Program-made: the position numbers and the translations under genes
Notes under the pieces: generated by a model
What the model was told of the DNA's origin: nothing
Database searches by the model: none
Seen by the model: the letters and a program-made list of their open reading frames with translations, nothing else
Shown: positions 1 to 5,352 of the stretch, in pieces
Position numbering within the stretch: the first letter of the stretch is position 1
Layout: the number at the start of each line of letters is the position of its first letter
Assembly (NCBI GenBank): GCA_902773195.1
Contig: CACYDL010000298.1
Location: forward strand, 1-10,536
Direction of reading: 5' to 3'
DNA length: 10,536 nt
DNA from: an uncultured Lachnospiraceae bacterium
GTDB lineage: Bacteria; Bacillota_A; Clostridia; Lachnospirales; Lachnospiraceae

Positions 1-96
1 CTCGGGACCGTGCCGATCTCGAGAAATTACCTGAAGAGAAGCAAAAAGGTGTTCTATGATTTCCGGCTGAAGGGGGGATCCGTCTCCGGCGTCTGA
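1..96 (+). CDS. LytTR-family response regulator, C-terminal end (partial)
   Basis: Reading frame 1 is open from the window edge to TGA at 94-96 and gives 31 residues. The segment contains V-P-I-S-R-N-Y-L-K-R followed by F-Y-D-F-R-L. This fits the usual end of LytTR (AgrA/LytR/VirR-type) DNA-binding domains, where a 'the answer is I-S-R' strand is followed by a final helix. The gene directly downstream is an AgrC-like kinase, the normal partner of such regulators. I infer that this is the cognate cytoplasmic response regulator, transcribed ahead of the kinase. The receiver domain and most of the DNA-binding domain lie outside the window, so neither the phosphorylation site nor the target can be judged. 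Confidence 0.72.
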   Translation, partial: LGTVPISRNYLKRSKKVFYDFRLKGGSVSGV

Positions 97-130
97 GAGG
101 GAGCCGGATTCCGGAAAGGAAAAAGGAAGA

Positions 131-160
131 CGGTTCCGGCGGGAGAAGAGGGCGGAACCG
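131..160 (+). promoter_or_regulatory. Inverted repeat between regulator and kinase genes
   Basis: An exact 8-bp inverted repeat, CGGTTCCG at 131-138 and CGGAACCG at 153-160, encloses a 14-base purine-rich loop. It lies in the 88-base gap between the LytTR gene and the kinase gene. No T-run follows, so it is not an intrinsic terminator. It could be an RNA processing or stability element that sets the regulator-to-kinase ratio, or a protein site. In GC-rich DNA a chance origin is possible. Confidence 0.35.
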
Positions 161-184
161 CCGCCGCGCGATGAGAGAGGTGCT

Positions 185-1489
185 ATGAACCGGGAGGCCG
201 CGTCCATATTTTTAAGCCTGGCAGGACAGGGGATTCGTATGACCCCTGTCTTTATCTGCCTCAGACCGAAGCACGGCACCCACGAGACGATCGCGGCGGT
301 CTCCGTCTACGTCTGGGTCATCATGATCGCCGCCCAGTCCCTGTTCCGCATCCCCGATTCGTCCTTCCTGATCTTCCGGGGCGTCTTCAACGCGGTGTTT
401 TTCAGCGTCCTCATGGTCTTTTTTGAGGGCTCTTTTCTTATTAAAGTATATCTCTATCTGTCGGCCTGGTTCTTCGCCGAGCTGCTCACCTCCCTGGACA
501 CGTTTCTGGGGTGGGTTTTCCGGCGCCAGTCGGCGCTGAGCTACGAGCACATCTGCCTGATCCTGGCCGTCTCGATGTACCTGCTCTACGCCCTGTTTGT
601 CTCGAAGTGGCTGAAGGACCGCATACTCCGTCTTTTCAGCGGCATTTCCTTCCGCGACAGCGCCCTTCTGATGGCGGTGCCCTGCTTTTTCCTGGTCTTT
701 CTCTTTTTCGGGGAGCGCACCCTCTTCCGGCCCGGCGAGCTTCTCGCCGGGACCATGACGGTCCCCGTGTTCTATCTGGTTTTCTGCGTCATGGCGCTGA
801 TCCTCTACGTGCTCGGCATCGCCGACCGGGTCCGCCTCCTCGATCAGAAGGAGTCCCGGTTTATGCTGAGCGCGGCGCGCCGGATCATCGAGCTGGAAAA
901 GGAGAACTACAAGCAGATCCGGGATTACAGGCAGCAGATCGGCATCATCCGCCACGATTTCCGCCACCACATCCACGCCCTCCAGCACATGAACGACAGC
1001 GAGCGGAGGGAATATCTCAGGGGAATGCAGAGCGACCTGGACGGCGGCCAGGAGCTTTTCTTCTGCGGAAACGCGGCGGTCAACAGCCTCCTCCAGCAGT
1101 ATGCCGCTCAGTCGAAGGCGGAGGACATCCGCTTCGAGGCCCGGGTCTCCCTGGGCAGCACGCTCCCGGTCGACGACCTGACCCTGTGCGTCATCATCGG
1201 CAACCTGCTCCAGAACGCCCTCGAGGCGGGAAGACGGTGCCCGGACGACCGGTTTATCCGCGTCTATCTCAAGAGCGAGGGCGGCGCGCTCCGCATCATG
1301 GTGGAGAACCGGTATGACGGAACGCTCAGGCGGGGCGGCGGAAAGCTGCTCTCGACGAAGAAGGACGGGGGACTGGGGATGCTGAGCATCAGACGCCTGC
1401 TGGATCAGTCCGGGGACGATTTCGATTACTATGAAAACGGCGAGGTATTTACCTCGATGGTCTACCTCGCCGAAAGAAATCCGCAGTAA
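185..1489 (+). CDS. AgrC-like sensor histidine kinase (GHKL family)
   Basis: A membrane sensor kinase of 434 residues. The N-terminal part (about residues 35-212) is very hydrophobic and holds roughly six membrane segments, with no large extracellular domain. A helical linker around 215-255 leads to the dimerisation/phosphoacceptor motif R-H-D-F-R-H-H with likely phospho-His257. The ATPase domain has an N-box with Asn340 and Asn344 (G-N-L-L-Q-N-A-L-E-A) and a G-box G-G-L-G at 395-398. This order matches the AgrC/ComD/VirS-type kinases of Firmicutes, which often sense peptides and pair with LytTR regulators such as the one just upstream. The start at 185 has GAGAGG at 175-180, a short 4 bases away; Met19 is an in-frame alternative with no better ribosome site. 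No peptide precursor (AgrD) or processing protease (AgrB) is in the window, so the ligand is unknown. Confidence 0.88.
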   Translation: MNREAASIFLSLAGQGIRMTPVFICLRPKHGTHETIAAVSVYVWVIMIAAQSLFRIPDSSFLIFRGVFNAVFFSVLMVFFEGSFLIKVYLYLSAWFFAELLTSLDTFLGWVFRRQSALSYEHICLILAVSMYLLYALFVSKWLKDRILRLFSGISFRDSALLMAVPCFFLVFLFFGERTLFRPGELLAGTMTVPVFYLVFCVMALILYVLGIADRVRLLDQKESRFMLSAARRIIELEKENYKQIRDYRQQIGIIRHDFRHHIHALQHMNDSERREYLRGMQSDLDGGQELFFCGNAAVNSLLQQYAAQSKAEDIRFEARVSLGSTLPVDDLTLCVIIGNLLQNALEAGRRCPDDRFIRVYLKSEGGALRIMVENRYDGTLRRGGGKLLSTKKDGGLGMLSIRRLLDQSGDDFDYYENGEVFTSMVYLAERNPQ

Positions 1490-1498
1490 GCGGACGGT

Positions 1499-2692
1499 CT
1501 ATCTTTTTTTCGCGGCCTTGTTGCGCCGGTTCTCCTCCTCCCTCTGCCGGCAGAGCGCCGCCCAGTCGGGATTCTGCTTCACCAGCTCCGCCAGCTCGGC
1601 CATGGCCTTCGGAATGTCGATGTTCTGGGGACAGGCCCGGACGCACGCCCCGCAGCCGAGGCACGCCGACGGCATCCTGTCCTTCGGCAGCGCGTCGAAC
1701 TGCATGCCGAGATTGAAGTTCGAGCCGGTAAATTTCTGGTCGTTGTAGGCGTGGATCAGCAGGGGGATATCGAGACCCGCCGGACAGCCGTCGCAGCAGT
1801 AACGGCATCTCGTGCAGGGCAGCGCGTTTTTCATGCGGTCGGCGATCTCCAGCAGCACGCCGCTCTCGCCGTCGTCCAGAGGACCTCCGGAGGAGAAGGT
1901 GCGGAGGTTGTCCTCCATCTGGAGAAGAGAGGACATGCCCGACAGGATCACGGTCACGCCGGGGATTCTCATCAGCCAGCGGAACGCCCAGGAGGCGGTG
2001 CTCTCTTCCGGCCGCAGCTCCTTCAGCTTCCGCGTATCCTCCGGGGAAAGCTCCGCGAGCCTTCCGCCCCGGACGGGCTCCATGACCCAGACCGGGATGC
2101 CGCGGCTGTTCAGGATTTCGCACTTCCGCTCCGCGTTCTGCAGCGTCCAGTCCAGATAGTTGAGCTGGATCTGGCAGAATTCCATCCGGTCTCCCGCGTA
2201 ATCCAGGAACTGCTCAAGGCCTTCCGGATAGGAGTGGCAGGAAAAGCCGAGGTGGCGGATGCGTCCCAGCTCCTTCTGCCGGACGAAATAGTCCAGCATG
2301 CCCCATTTCGGATCCATGTAGGTGCCGATGGAGCTCTCGTTGATGTTGTGGAGAAGATAGTAATCGAAGAAGCGGACGCCGCATTTTTCCAGCTGCTCCT
2401 CGAAGATTTCCGCGGGATCGTAGGACGACGCGATCTGGTGGCCGGGATATTTCGTGGCGAGATTCCAGCTTTCCCGCGGATAGCGCGCCAGCGCCTTTCC
2501 GATGGAAATCTCGCTCAGGCCGCCGTGATAGGGGTAGGCCGTGTCGTAGTAGTTGACGCCGCTGGCCATGGCCCGGTCCACCATCGCCTCCACCTGCTCC
2601 TGGTCGATGGAGCCGTCTTCCCTCAGGGGGAGGCGCATCGCCCCGAACCCCAGCTTTGAGAGCTTCTCTCCCTGAAACATGCTGTAGATCAT
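1499..2692 (-). CDS. Aldo/keto reductase with C-terminal 2[4Fe-4S] ferredoxin domain
   Basis: A 397-residue predicted cytoplasmic oxidoreductase. The N-terminal (beta/alpha)8 barrel carries the aldo/keto reductase tetrad: Asp50 and Tyr55 in Y-D-T-A-Y-P-Y, Lys81 in A-T-K-Y-P, and His115 in Y-L-L-H-N. The C-terminus has two complete ferredoxin motifs C-x2-C-x2-C-x3-C-P, Cys293/296/299/303 and Cys344/347/350/354, so it should hold two 4Fe-4S clusters. This fusion is the COG1453-type reductase common in anaerobic Firmicutes; the substrate is not known and NAD(P)H or ferredoxin coupling is inferred. The ATG at 2690-2692 has AAAGGAG at 2698-2704 with a 5-base gap. The frame stays open further upstream to 2944, but that stretch is repeat DNA without support as protein. 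The gene ends 9 bases from the convergent kinase gene. Confidence 0.9.
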   Translation of the reverse strand: MIYSMFQGEKLSKLGFGAMRLPLREDGSIDQEQVEAMVDRAMASGVNYYDTAYPYHGGLSEISIGKALARYPRESWNLATKYPGHQIASSYDPAEIFEEQLEKCGVRFFDYYLLHNINESSIGTYMDPKWGMLDYFVRQKELGRIRHLGFSCHSYPEGLEQFLDYAGDRMEFCQIQLNYLDWTLQNAERKCEILNSRGIPVWVMEPVRGGRLAELSPEDTRKLKELRPEESTASWAFRWLMRIPGVTVILSGMSSLLQMEDNLRTFSSGGPLDDGESGVLLEIADRMKNALPCTRCRYCCDGCPAGLDIPLLIHAYNDQKFTGSNFNLGMQFDALPKDRMPSACLGCGACVRACPQNIDIPKAMAELAELVKQNPDWAALCRQREEENRRNKAAKKR

Positions 2693-2783
2693 GCTGACTC
2701 CTTTCCGCAAAACGGAGCTTCCCGTTCTGCTCTGACTTCTGACTTGGCGCCGCGGAAGGCGGGAACGCCTGCCGGCGGTTAAA

Positions 2784-2923
2784 ACGGCGGGAATATCTGC
2801 CCTCAGGGAAACCGGCGGAAAGATCTGCCGTGGATACACCGGCGGAGGCATGCCGGTCCGCGCGTAAACCGGCGGAAAGATCTGCCCGTGGATACACCGG
2901 CGGGGGCATGCCGGTCCGCGGCT
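2784..2923. repeat. 57-base tandem repeat with about 28-base half-units
   Basis: Two adjacent copies, 2809-2865 (57 bases) and 2866-2923 (58 bases), are nearly identical, differing by a few substitutions and one inserted C. A diverged half copy precedes them from about 2784. Inside each copy the core CCGGCGG occurs twice, so core starts fall at about 2784 (as ACGGCGG), 2812, 2839, 2869 and 2897, that is every 27-30 bases. One half-unit is followed by AGATCTGCC and the other by GCATGCCGGT. The second half-unit contains a 6-bp inverted repeat, ACCGGC-N8-GCCGGT. The array stops 5 bases before the -35 box of the DUF624 promoter. It could be a multi-site operator or a slippage-grown spacer. Confidence 0.8.
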
Positions 2924-2928
2924 GAAAC

Positions 2929-2957
2929 TTGACCTGCCGGGCATTCTGCAATATAGT
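2929..2957 (+). promoter_or_regulatory. Sigma-A promoter for the DUF624 gene
   Basis: TTGACC at 2929-2934 and TATAGT at 2952-2957 are separated by 17 bases. Each box matches 5 of 6 consensus positions and the spacing is optimal. Transcription should begin near 2963-2965, giving a leader of about 35 bases before the start at 2998. Confidence 0.75.
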
Positions 2958-2983
2958 CTAACAGTAAATACGAGGCGGCAGCC

Positions 2984-2988
2984 GGAGG
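2984..2988 (+). promoter_or_regulatory. Ribosome binding site that fixes the DUF624 start
   Basis: GGAGG lies at 2984-2988. The upstream in-frame ATG at 2989 touches it directly and cannot be used efficiently, whereas the ATG at 2998 is 9 bases away. The start is therefore placed at 2998, which also gives the usual N-terminus of the family. Confidence 0.75.
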
Positions 2989-2997
2989 ATGAAAGAG

Positions 2998-3618
2998 ATG
3001 CAGATATTTAATTATGACAGCCCGCTGATGCAGTTTTTCAGTTTCCTGAGCAGACTGACGCTGCTGAATATCGTCTGGTTTCTCGGGTGCCTGCCCGTCG
3101 TCACGGCCGGAGCTTCGACCGTGGCCCTCTACTATTCCGTGGACCAGCTCCGCATGGGGGATACCGCCGTCTGGAAGAATTTCCGCATCGGCTGGAAGCG
3201 CCACTGGAAGAAGGCCACTCCCGTCTGGCTTCTGTTCGCCCTGATTCTGTTCGCGTTTTTCTACGACTATTTCAGTCTGACGGATCAGAAGATCTGGGGG
3301 AATCCCGTGATCGTGGTGCTGGCCGTCATCAGCCTGGTCACCACCGTGCTGACGGCTCTGTGGGTCTATCCGGTGATGATCAATTTCCGCGGGACCGTCA
3401 TGGAGCTGATCGGCAACGCGTTCATCTTCGCGTTCATGTACGCGCCTATCACCCTCGCCGGCGCGGCCATGTACGCCGGCCTGTTCTGGCTGGTCATGAA
3501 TCATCGGGTGATCGGAGGCGTCGTGATCGTGTTCGCGGAGGCCCTGATCGTGTATGTGACGCTGCTTCTCGACGAGAGGGCGTTCCGGAAGTACCGCGGC
3601 GATACGGGGAAACAATGA
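2998..3618 (+). CDS. DUF624 / YesL-family membrane protein
   Basis: A small integral membrane protein of 206 residues. The N-terminus has the DUF624 pattern: F-N-Y-D-S-P-L near residue 4, a first membrane segment at about 13-35, then L-P-V-V-T-A-G-A-S-T (32-41) and a short amphipathic stretch. Further hydrophobic segments lie at about 75-92, 103-125, 137-160 and 160-190, and the tail is basic (L-D-E-R-A-F-R-K-Y-R). YesL-type proteins have no proven biochemical role but are commonly encoded beside carbohydrate ABC transporters and glycoside-degradation genes. Here the sugar importer operon begins 1.7 kb downstream on the same strand, beyond a divergent foldase gene. It has its own promoter, and the hairpin at 3760-3808 probably ends its transcript. 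The role in sugar uptake is inferred from family context only. Confidence 0.85.
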   Translation: MQIFNYDSPLMQFFSFLSRLTLLNIVWFLGCLPVVTAGASTVALYYSVDQLRMGDTAVWKNFRIGWKRHWKKATPVWLLFALILFAFFYDYFSLTDQKIWGNPVIVVLAVISLVTTVLTALWVYPVMINFRGTVMELIGNAFIFAFMYAPITLAGAAMYAGLFWLVMNHRVIGGVVIVFAEALIVYVTLLLDERAFRKYRGDTGKQ

Positions 3619-3671
3619 GGGAAGCGCCGCGAAGACACGCGGAGACCGGGTGCGCACAAGCAGCCGGGAGA

Positions 3672-3719
3672 ACCATCAGAATAACCATCAGAATAACAAT
3701 CGGACAAACAATATAAGAA
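3672..3719 (+). repeat. 12-base A-rich tandem repeat
   Basis: Two exact copies of ACCATCAGAATA (3672-3683 and 3684-3695) are followed by two diverged units, ACAATCGGACAA (3696-3707) and ACAATATAAGAA (3708-3719). The block is strikingly AT-rich and poor in T compared with its surroundings. It lies between the DUF624 stop and the terminator hairpin, so on the + strand it would be an unstructured part of the 3' untranslated RNA. It shows no sign of coding. Confidence 0.7.
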
Positions 3720-3759
3720 AACAAAGACCACAAAGAAATAACCCGGAAAATGCCGGCAA

Positions 3760-3808
3760 GGCCGGGAGATCCGCGAAGCAGTTCCGCGTATCTCCCGGCC
3801 CGTTTTTT
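3760..3808 (+). terminator. Intrinsic terminator between convergent genes
   Basis: An 11-bp perfect stem (3760-3770 with 3790-3800) continues after one mismatch into a CGCG/CGCG stem and a short GCAG loop. CG and then six T bases (3803-3808) follow on the + strand, giving a strong terminator for the DUF624 transcript. The T-run overlaps the stop codon of the minus-strand foldase gene. Read on the minus strand the same hairpin follows that stop directly, but its downstream T-run (opposite 3747-3750) is weaker and about 10 bases away, so termination there is probably less complete. Confidence 0.85.
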
Positions 3809-5000
3809 ATGACTCCAGCTCTTTGGGATCCACCTGCTCGGCGTGGTCGGCGACCCAGTCCATGACCAGCTCGCGGACGGCCATGCGGTCCACGTAGGCC
3901 TCGTTCGGGGCGTCCCCCTGCAGCTCCTCGACGGAGTCGAAGCCGAGGTTCTCCGCCAGCGCTTCCTTCTCCGCGGCCAGAATCTCCGCGGACAGATCCA
4001 GCCCCTCGGTCTCGGCGATCAGCTGCGCCACCAGGTTCTCGAGGACGTTGGACTCGGCGGCGGAGGCCGCCTCCTCCTCGAAGTGCTCCGGACTGATTTT
4101 CATCGCCTCGAGGAATTCGTCGAAGCTCATCTCGTAGAAATCCGCTCCCTGCTGATAATAAGCGTAGAAGGAATCCTTTTCTTCCTGAATCAGCTCCTCG
4201 GGGTACTGTTTGACCGAGGAGGAGGCGAGAACGGACTGCCACACCTTGTCCCGGATCTCCTTCATCAGGTAGTCCCGGTTGTTGTTCTCCAGCACCCCGC
4301 GGATCTCTTCGCGGTACTCGTCCACCGTCTCGGACTCCGCCGATACCTTCCGGACGAAGTCGTCCGTCAGCCGGGGAAGCCGTACCTCCTCGACCTTCTT
4401 CAGGGTGACGTGGAACACGGCCGTCTTTCCTGCCAGCTCGGGAACGGCGTAGGTGTCGGAATAGGTGTGCTCCACGTCCCAGCTGTCCCCGGCGGCGTGC
4501 CCGACGGCCGACGTATCGAAGCCCTTGAACACGGTGTTGTCGCCGATGATCGTCGTGTAATCGGAGGTGCTCCCGGCGGGGTACTCCTCGCCGCCGGCGC
4601 TTATGGTGTAGTCGAGAGTGACCGCGTCGCCTTCCTCCGCCGCGCGGCTGACTTCGTTCCGCTCCGAGAAGCCCTTCAGTATGAGGGCGATATTGTTGTC
4701 GACGGCCTCGTCCGTGATGGTCGGAAGGCCTTCGACCCGGGCGACCTTGACGCCGTCGTACTGTCCGACGACGACGTATTCGTTTTCGGCGGCCCCGGCG
4801 GCCTCTTCCGCTGCGGATACGGCTTCCTCCGCCCCGGCGGCTTCTTCCGCCGCGGACACGGCTTCCTCCGTCCCGGCCTCGGCGGCCTCTTCCAACGCGG
4901 GAACGGCGGACTCCTCCGCCGCGGGTACGGCAGCCGCGGACGCCGACAGAAGCGCGGCCAGCACGGCGGCGCTCAAGGGTATCATCATTCTGTGTTTCAT
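3807..5000 (-). CDS. Exported trigger-factor-like peptidyl-prolyl cis-trans isomerase
   Basis: A 397-residue predicted secreted foldase. Residues 1-28 form a signal peptide (basic start, hydrophobic core, small residues with cleavage likely near Ala24 or Ala28). A linker of Ala and Glu follows at about 29-73. The FKBP-type isomerase domain spans about 123-203, starting E-G-D-A-V-T-L-D-Y and containing V-F-K-G-F-D and E-L-A-G-K-T-A-V-F-H-V-T. The rest (about 206-390) is helical and resembles the trigger factor C-terminal chaperone domain (L-P-R-L-T-D-D-F-V-R-K-V-S). The ribosome-binding N-domain of true trigger factor is absent, consistent with work outside the membrane. No cysteine occurs, so it is not a lipoprotein. 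The ATG at 4998-5000 has AAGAGG at 5007-5012. It is divergent from the solute-binding protein gene and may help such exported proteins fold. Confidence 0.85.
   Translation of the reverse strand: MKHRMMIPLSAAVLAALLSASAAAVPAAEESAVPALEEAAEAGTEEAVSAAEEAAGAEEAVSAAEEAAGAAENEYVVVGQYDGVKVARVEGLPTITDEAVDNNIALILKGFSERNEVSRAAEEGDAVTLDYTISAGGEEYPAGSTSDYTTIIGDNTVFKGFDTSAVGHAAGDSWDVEHTYSDTYAVPELAGKTAVFHVTLKKVEEVRLPRLTDDFVRKVSAESETVDEYREEIRGVLENNNRDYLMKEIRDKVWQSVLASSSVKQYPEELIQEEKDSFYAYYQQGADFYEMSFDEFLEAMKISPEHFEEEAASAAESNVLENLVAQLIAETEGLDLSAEILAAEKEALAENLGFDSVEELQGDAPNEAYVDRMAVRELVMDWVADHAEQVDPKELES
4792..4869 (-). repeat. 39-base in-frame tandem repeat in the foldase linker
   Basis: Two adjacent 39-base units (4792-4830 and 4831-4869) differ by only a few bases and encode a 13-residue Ala/Glu unit (E-E-A-V-S-A-A-E-E-A-A-G-A) twice. 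A more diverged third unit lies at about 4870-4917. The tract joins the signal peptide to the isomerase domain. A unit length divisible by three means copy number can change without a frameshift. Confidence 0.85.
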
Positions 5001-5123
5001 CGTCAGCCTCTTTTCCGGCCCGAGGGCCTCTGCCTGAAAGTAACGCCCGTCCTTCCCGGAGCGCCGGGAACCTCCGTCCCCCGGGGGCGCGGATCTCCCC
5101 GCGGACACGGCGTTCTTCCGTAA

Positions 5124-5152
5124 ATCATAGAGCAATTGCCGGGGCGTGTCAA
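5124..5152 (-). promoter_or_regulatory. Sigma-A promoter for the foldase gene
   Basis: Read on the minus strand, TTGACA (5152-5147) and TATGAT (5129-5124) are separated by 17 bases. The -35 box is perfect and the -10 box matches 5 of 6. Transcription should start near 5117, giving a long GC-rich leader before the ATG at 5000. Confidence 0.78.
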
Positions 5153-5156
5153 TGAT

Positions 5157-5179
5157 CCCGGCGCCGGGCGGAAGCCCGG
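5157..5179. other. GC-rich palindrome and hairpin between the divergent promoters
   Basis: CCCGGCGCCGGG at 5157-5168 is a perfect 12-base palindrome. It overlaps CCGGGC-GGAA-GCCCGG at 5164-5179, a perfect 6-bp stem with a GGAA loop on the + strand. It sits directly upstream of the foldase -35 box. It could be a protein site, but it should not be transcribed from either mapped promoter. Chance is possible in such GC-rich DNA. Confidence 0.4.
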
Positions 5180-5203
5180 GAAGGGGGCGGAACGGGACGG
5201 TAA

Positions 5204-5228
5204 CAAATGTCCGTCGGCGTGACATTTG
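5204..5228. promoter_or_regulatory. Operator-like inverted repeat upstream of the importer promoter
   Basis: CAAATGTC at 5204-5211 and GACATTTG at 5221-5228 form an exact 8-bp inverted repeat with a 9-base spacer, so half-site centres are 17 bases apart. It ends 13 bases before the importer -35 box, about 50-74 bases upstream of the predicted start site, a typical place for an activator. It is also about 52-76 bases upstream of the foldase -35 box, so one regulator could act on both genes. Its AT-rich arms stand out from the GC-rich flanks. Confidence 0.6.
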
Positions 5229-5241
5229 CGGCAATTACTGC

Positions 5242-5271
5242 TTGACAATCTGCACAACAGAGACTTATAAT
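5242..5271 (+). promoter_or_regulatory. Consensus sigma-A promoter for the sugar importer operon
   Basis: TTGACA at 5242-5247 and TATAAT at 5266-5271 both match the consensus exactly, with an 18-base spacer (one longer than optimal). Transcription should begin near 5278, giving a leader of about 75 bases. Such a strong promoter suggests that control is by repression or by the downstream attenuator. Confidence 0.88.
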
Positions 5272-5315
5272 CGGATTAACAAAGTGCATAGACTGTCCGG
5301 CAGGTAAACGGAGAG

Positions 5316-5327
5316 TTTTGTGCAAAA
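5316..5327. promoter_or_regulatory. Palindrome in the importer leader, possible repressor site
   Basis: TTTTGTGCAAAA has perfect 5-base arms (TTTTG/CAAAA) around TG. It lies about 39-50 bases after the predicted transcription start and 6 bases before the ribosome site AAGGAGG (5334-5340). The shape resembles LacI-family operators (TTTTG..CAAAA), which in sugar operons often overlap or follow the promoter. No regulator gene is visible here, so this is an inference from pattern and position. Confidence 0.4.
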
Positions 5328-5352
5328 TTAATGAAGGAGGACGACGAACCTT

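Larger units (their letters stand above)
2693..2997. other. Divergent intergenic region, reductase / DUF624
   Basis: This 305-base gap separates two divergent genes. On the reductase side it holds the ribosome site AAAGGAG (2698-2704) and a weak hairpin with arms at 2711-2715 and 2722-2726. The middle is the repeat array at 2784-2923. The DUF624 promoter and ribosome site follow. I could not find a convincing -35/-10 pair for the reductase on the minus strand, so its promoter is unassigned. No small gene with its own ribosome site was seen. Confidence 0.6.
5001..5352. other. Divergent control region, foldase / sugar importer
   Basis: This 352-base gap holds no gene. From left to right it contains the foldase leader (about 117 bases from the predicted start site near 5117), which includes a 7-bp hairpin with a four-base loop at 5053-5070 and the palindrome CCCCCGGGGG at 5078-5087; the foldase promoter (5124-5152); a GC-rich hairpin (5157-5179); an inverted repeat (5204-5228); the importer promoter (5242-5271); and the importer leader with a palindrome (5316-5327) and AAGGAGG (5334-5340). 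I looked for a catabolite-response (cre) box and saw no convincing match. Confidence 0.65.

Noticed and set aside
1480..1510. An intrinsic terminator for the kinase gene
   Set aside because: The stem has only 5 bp around the stop codon and the T-run begins 9 bases after it, too far for a standard terminator.
2784..2923. A short CRISPR array
   Set aside because: The copies are contiguous and repeat along their whole length; there are no unique spacers and no cas genes.
2693..2944. An N-terminal extension of the aldo/keto reductase by 84 codons
   Set aside because: The added stretch is translated repeat DNA, with similar open repeats in the other minus-strand frames. A good ribosome site sits directly before the ATG at 2692, and the barrel is complete from there.
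3843..5123. A 426-codon open frame on the plus strand opposite the foldase gene
   Set aside because: The minus-strand frame has a signal peptide, an FKBP domain and a promoter with ribosome site; the plus-strand translation is low-complexity Gly/Arg/Leu without a domain.
5200..5352. A catabolite-response (cre) element
   Set aside because: I compared the region by eye with the TG-AAR-CG-YT pattern and found no convincing match on either strand.
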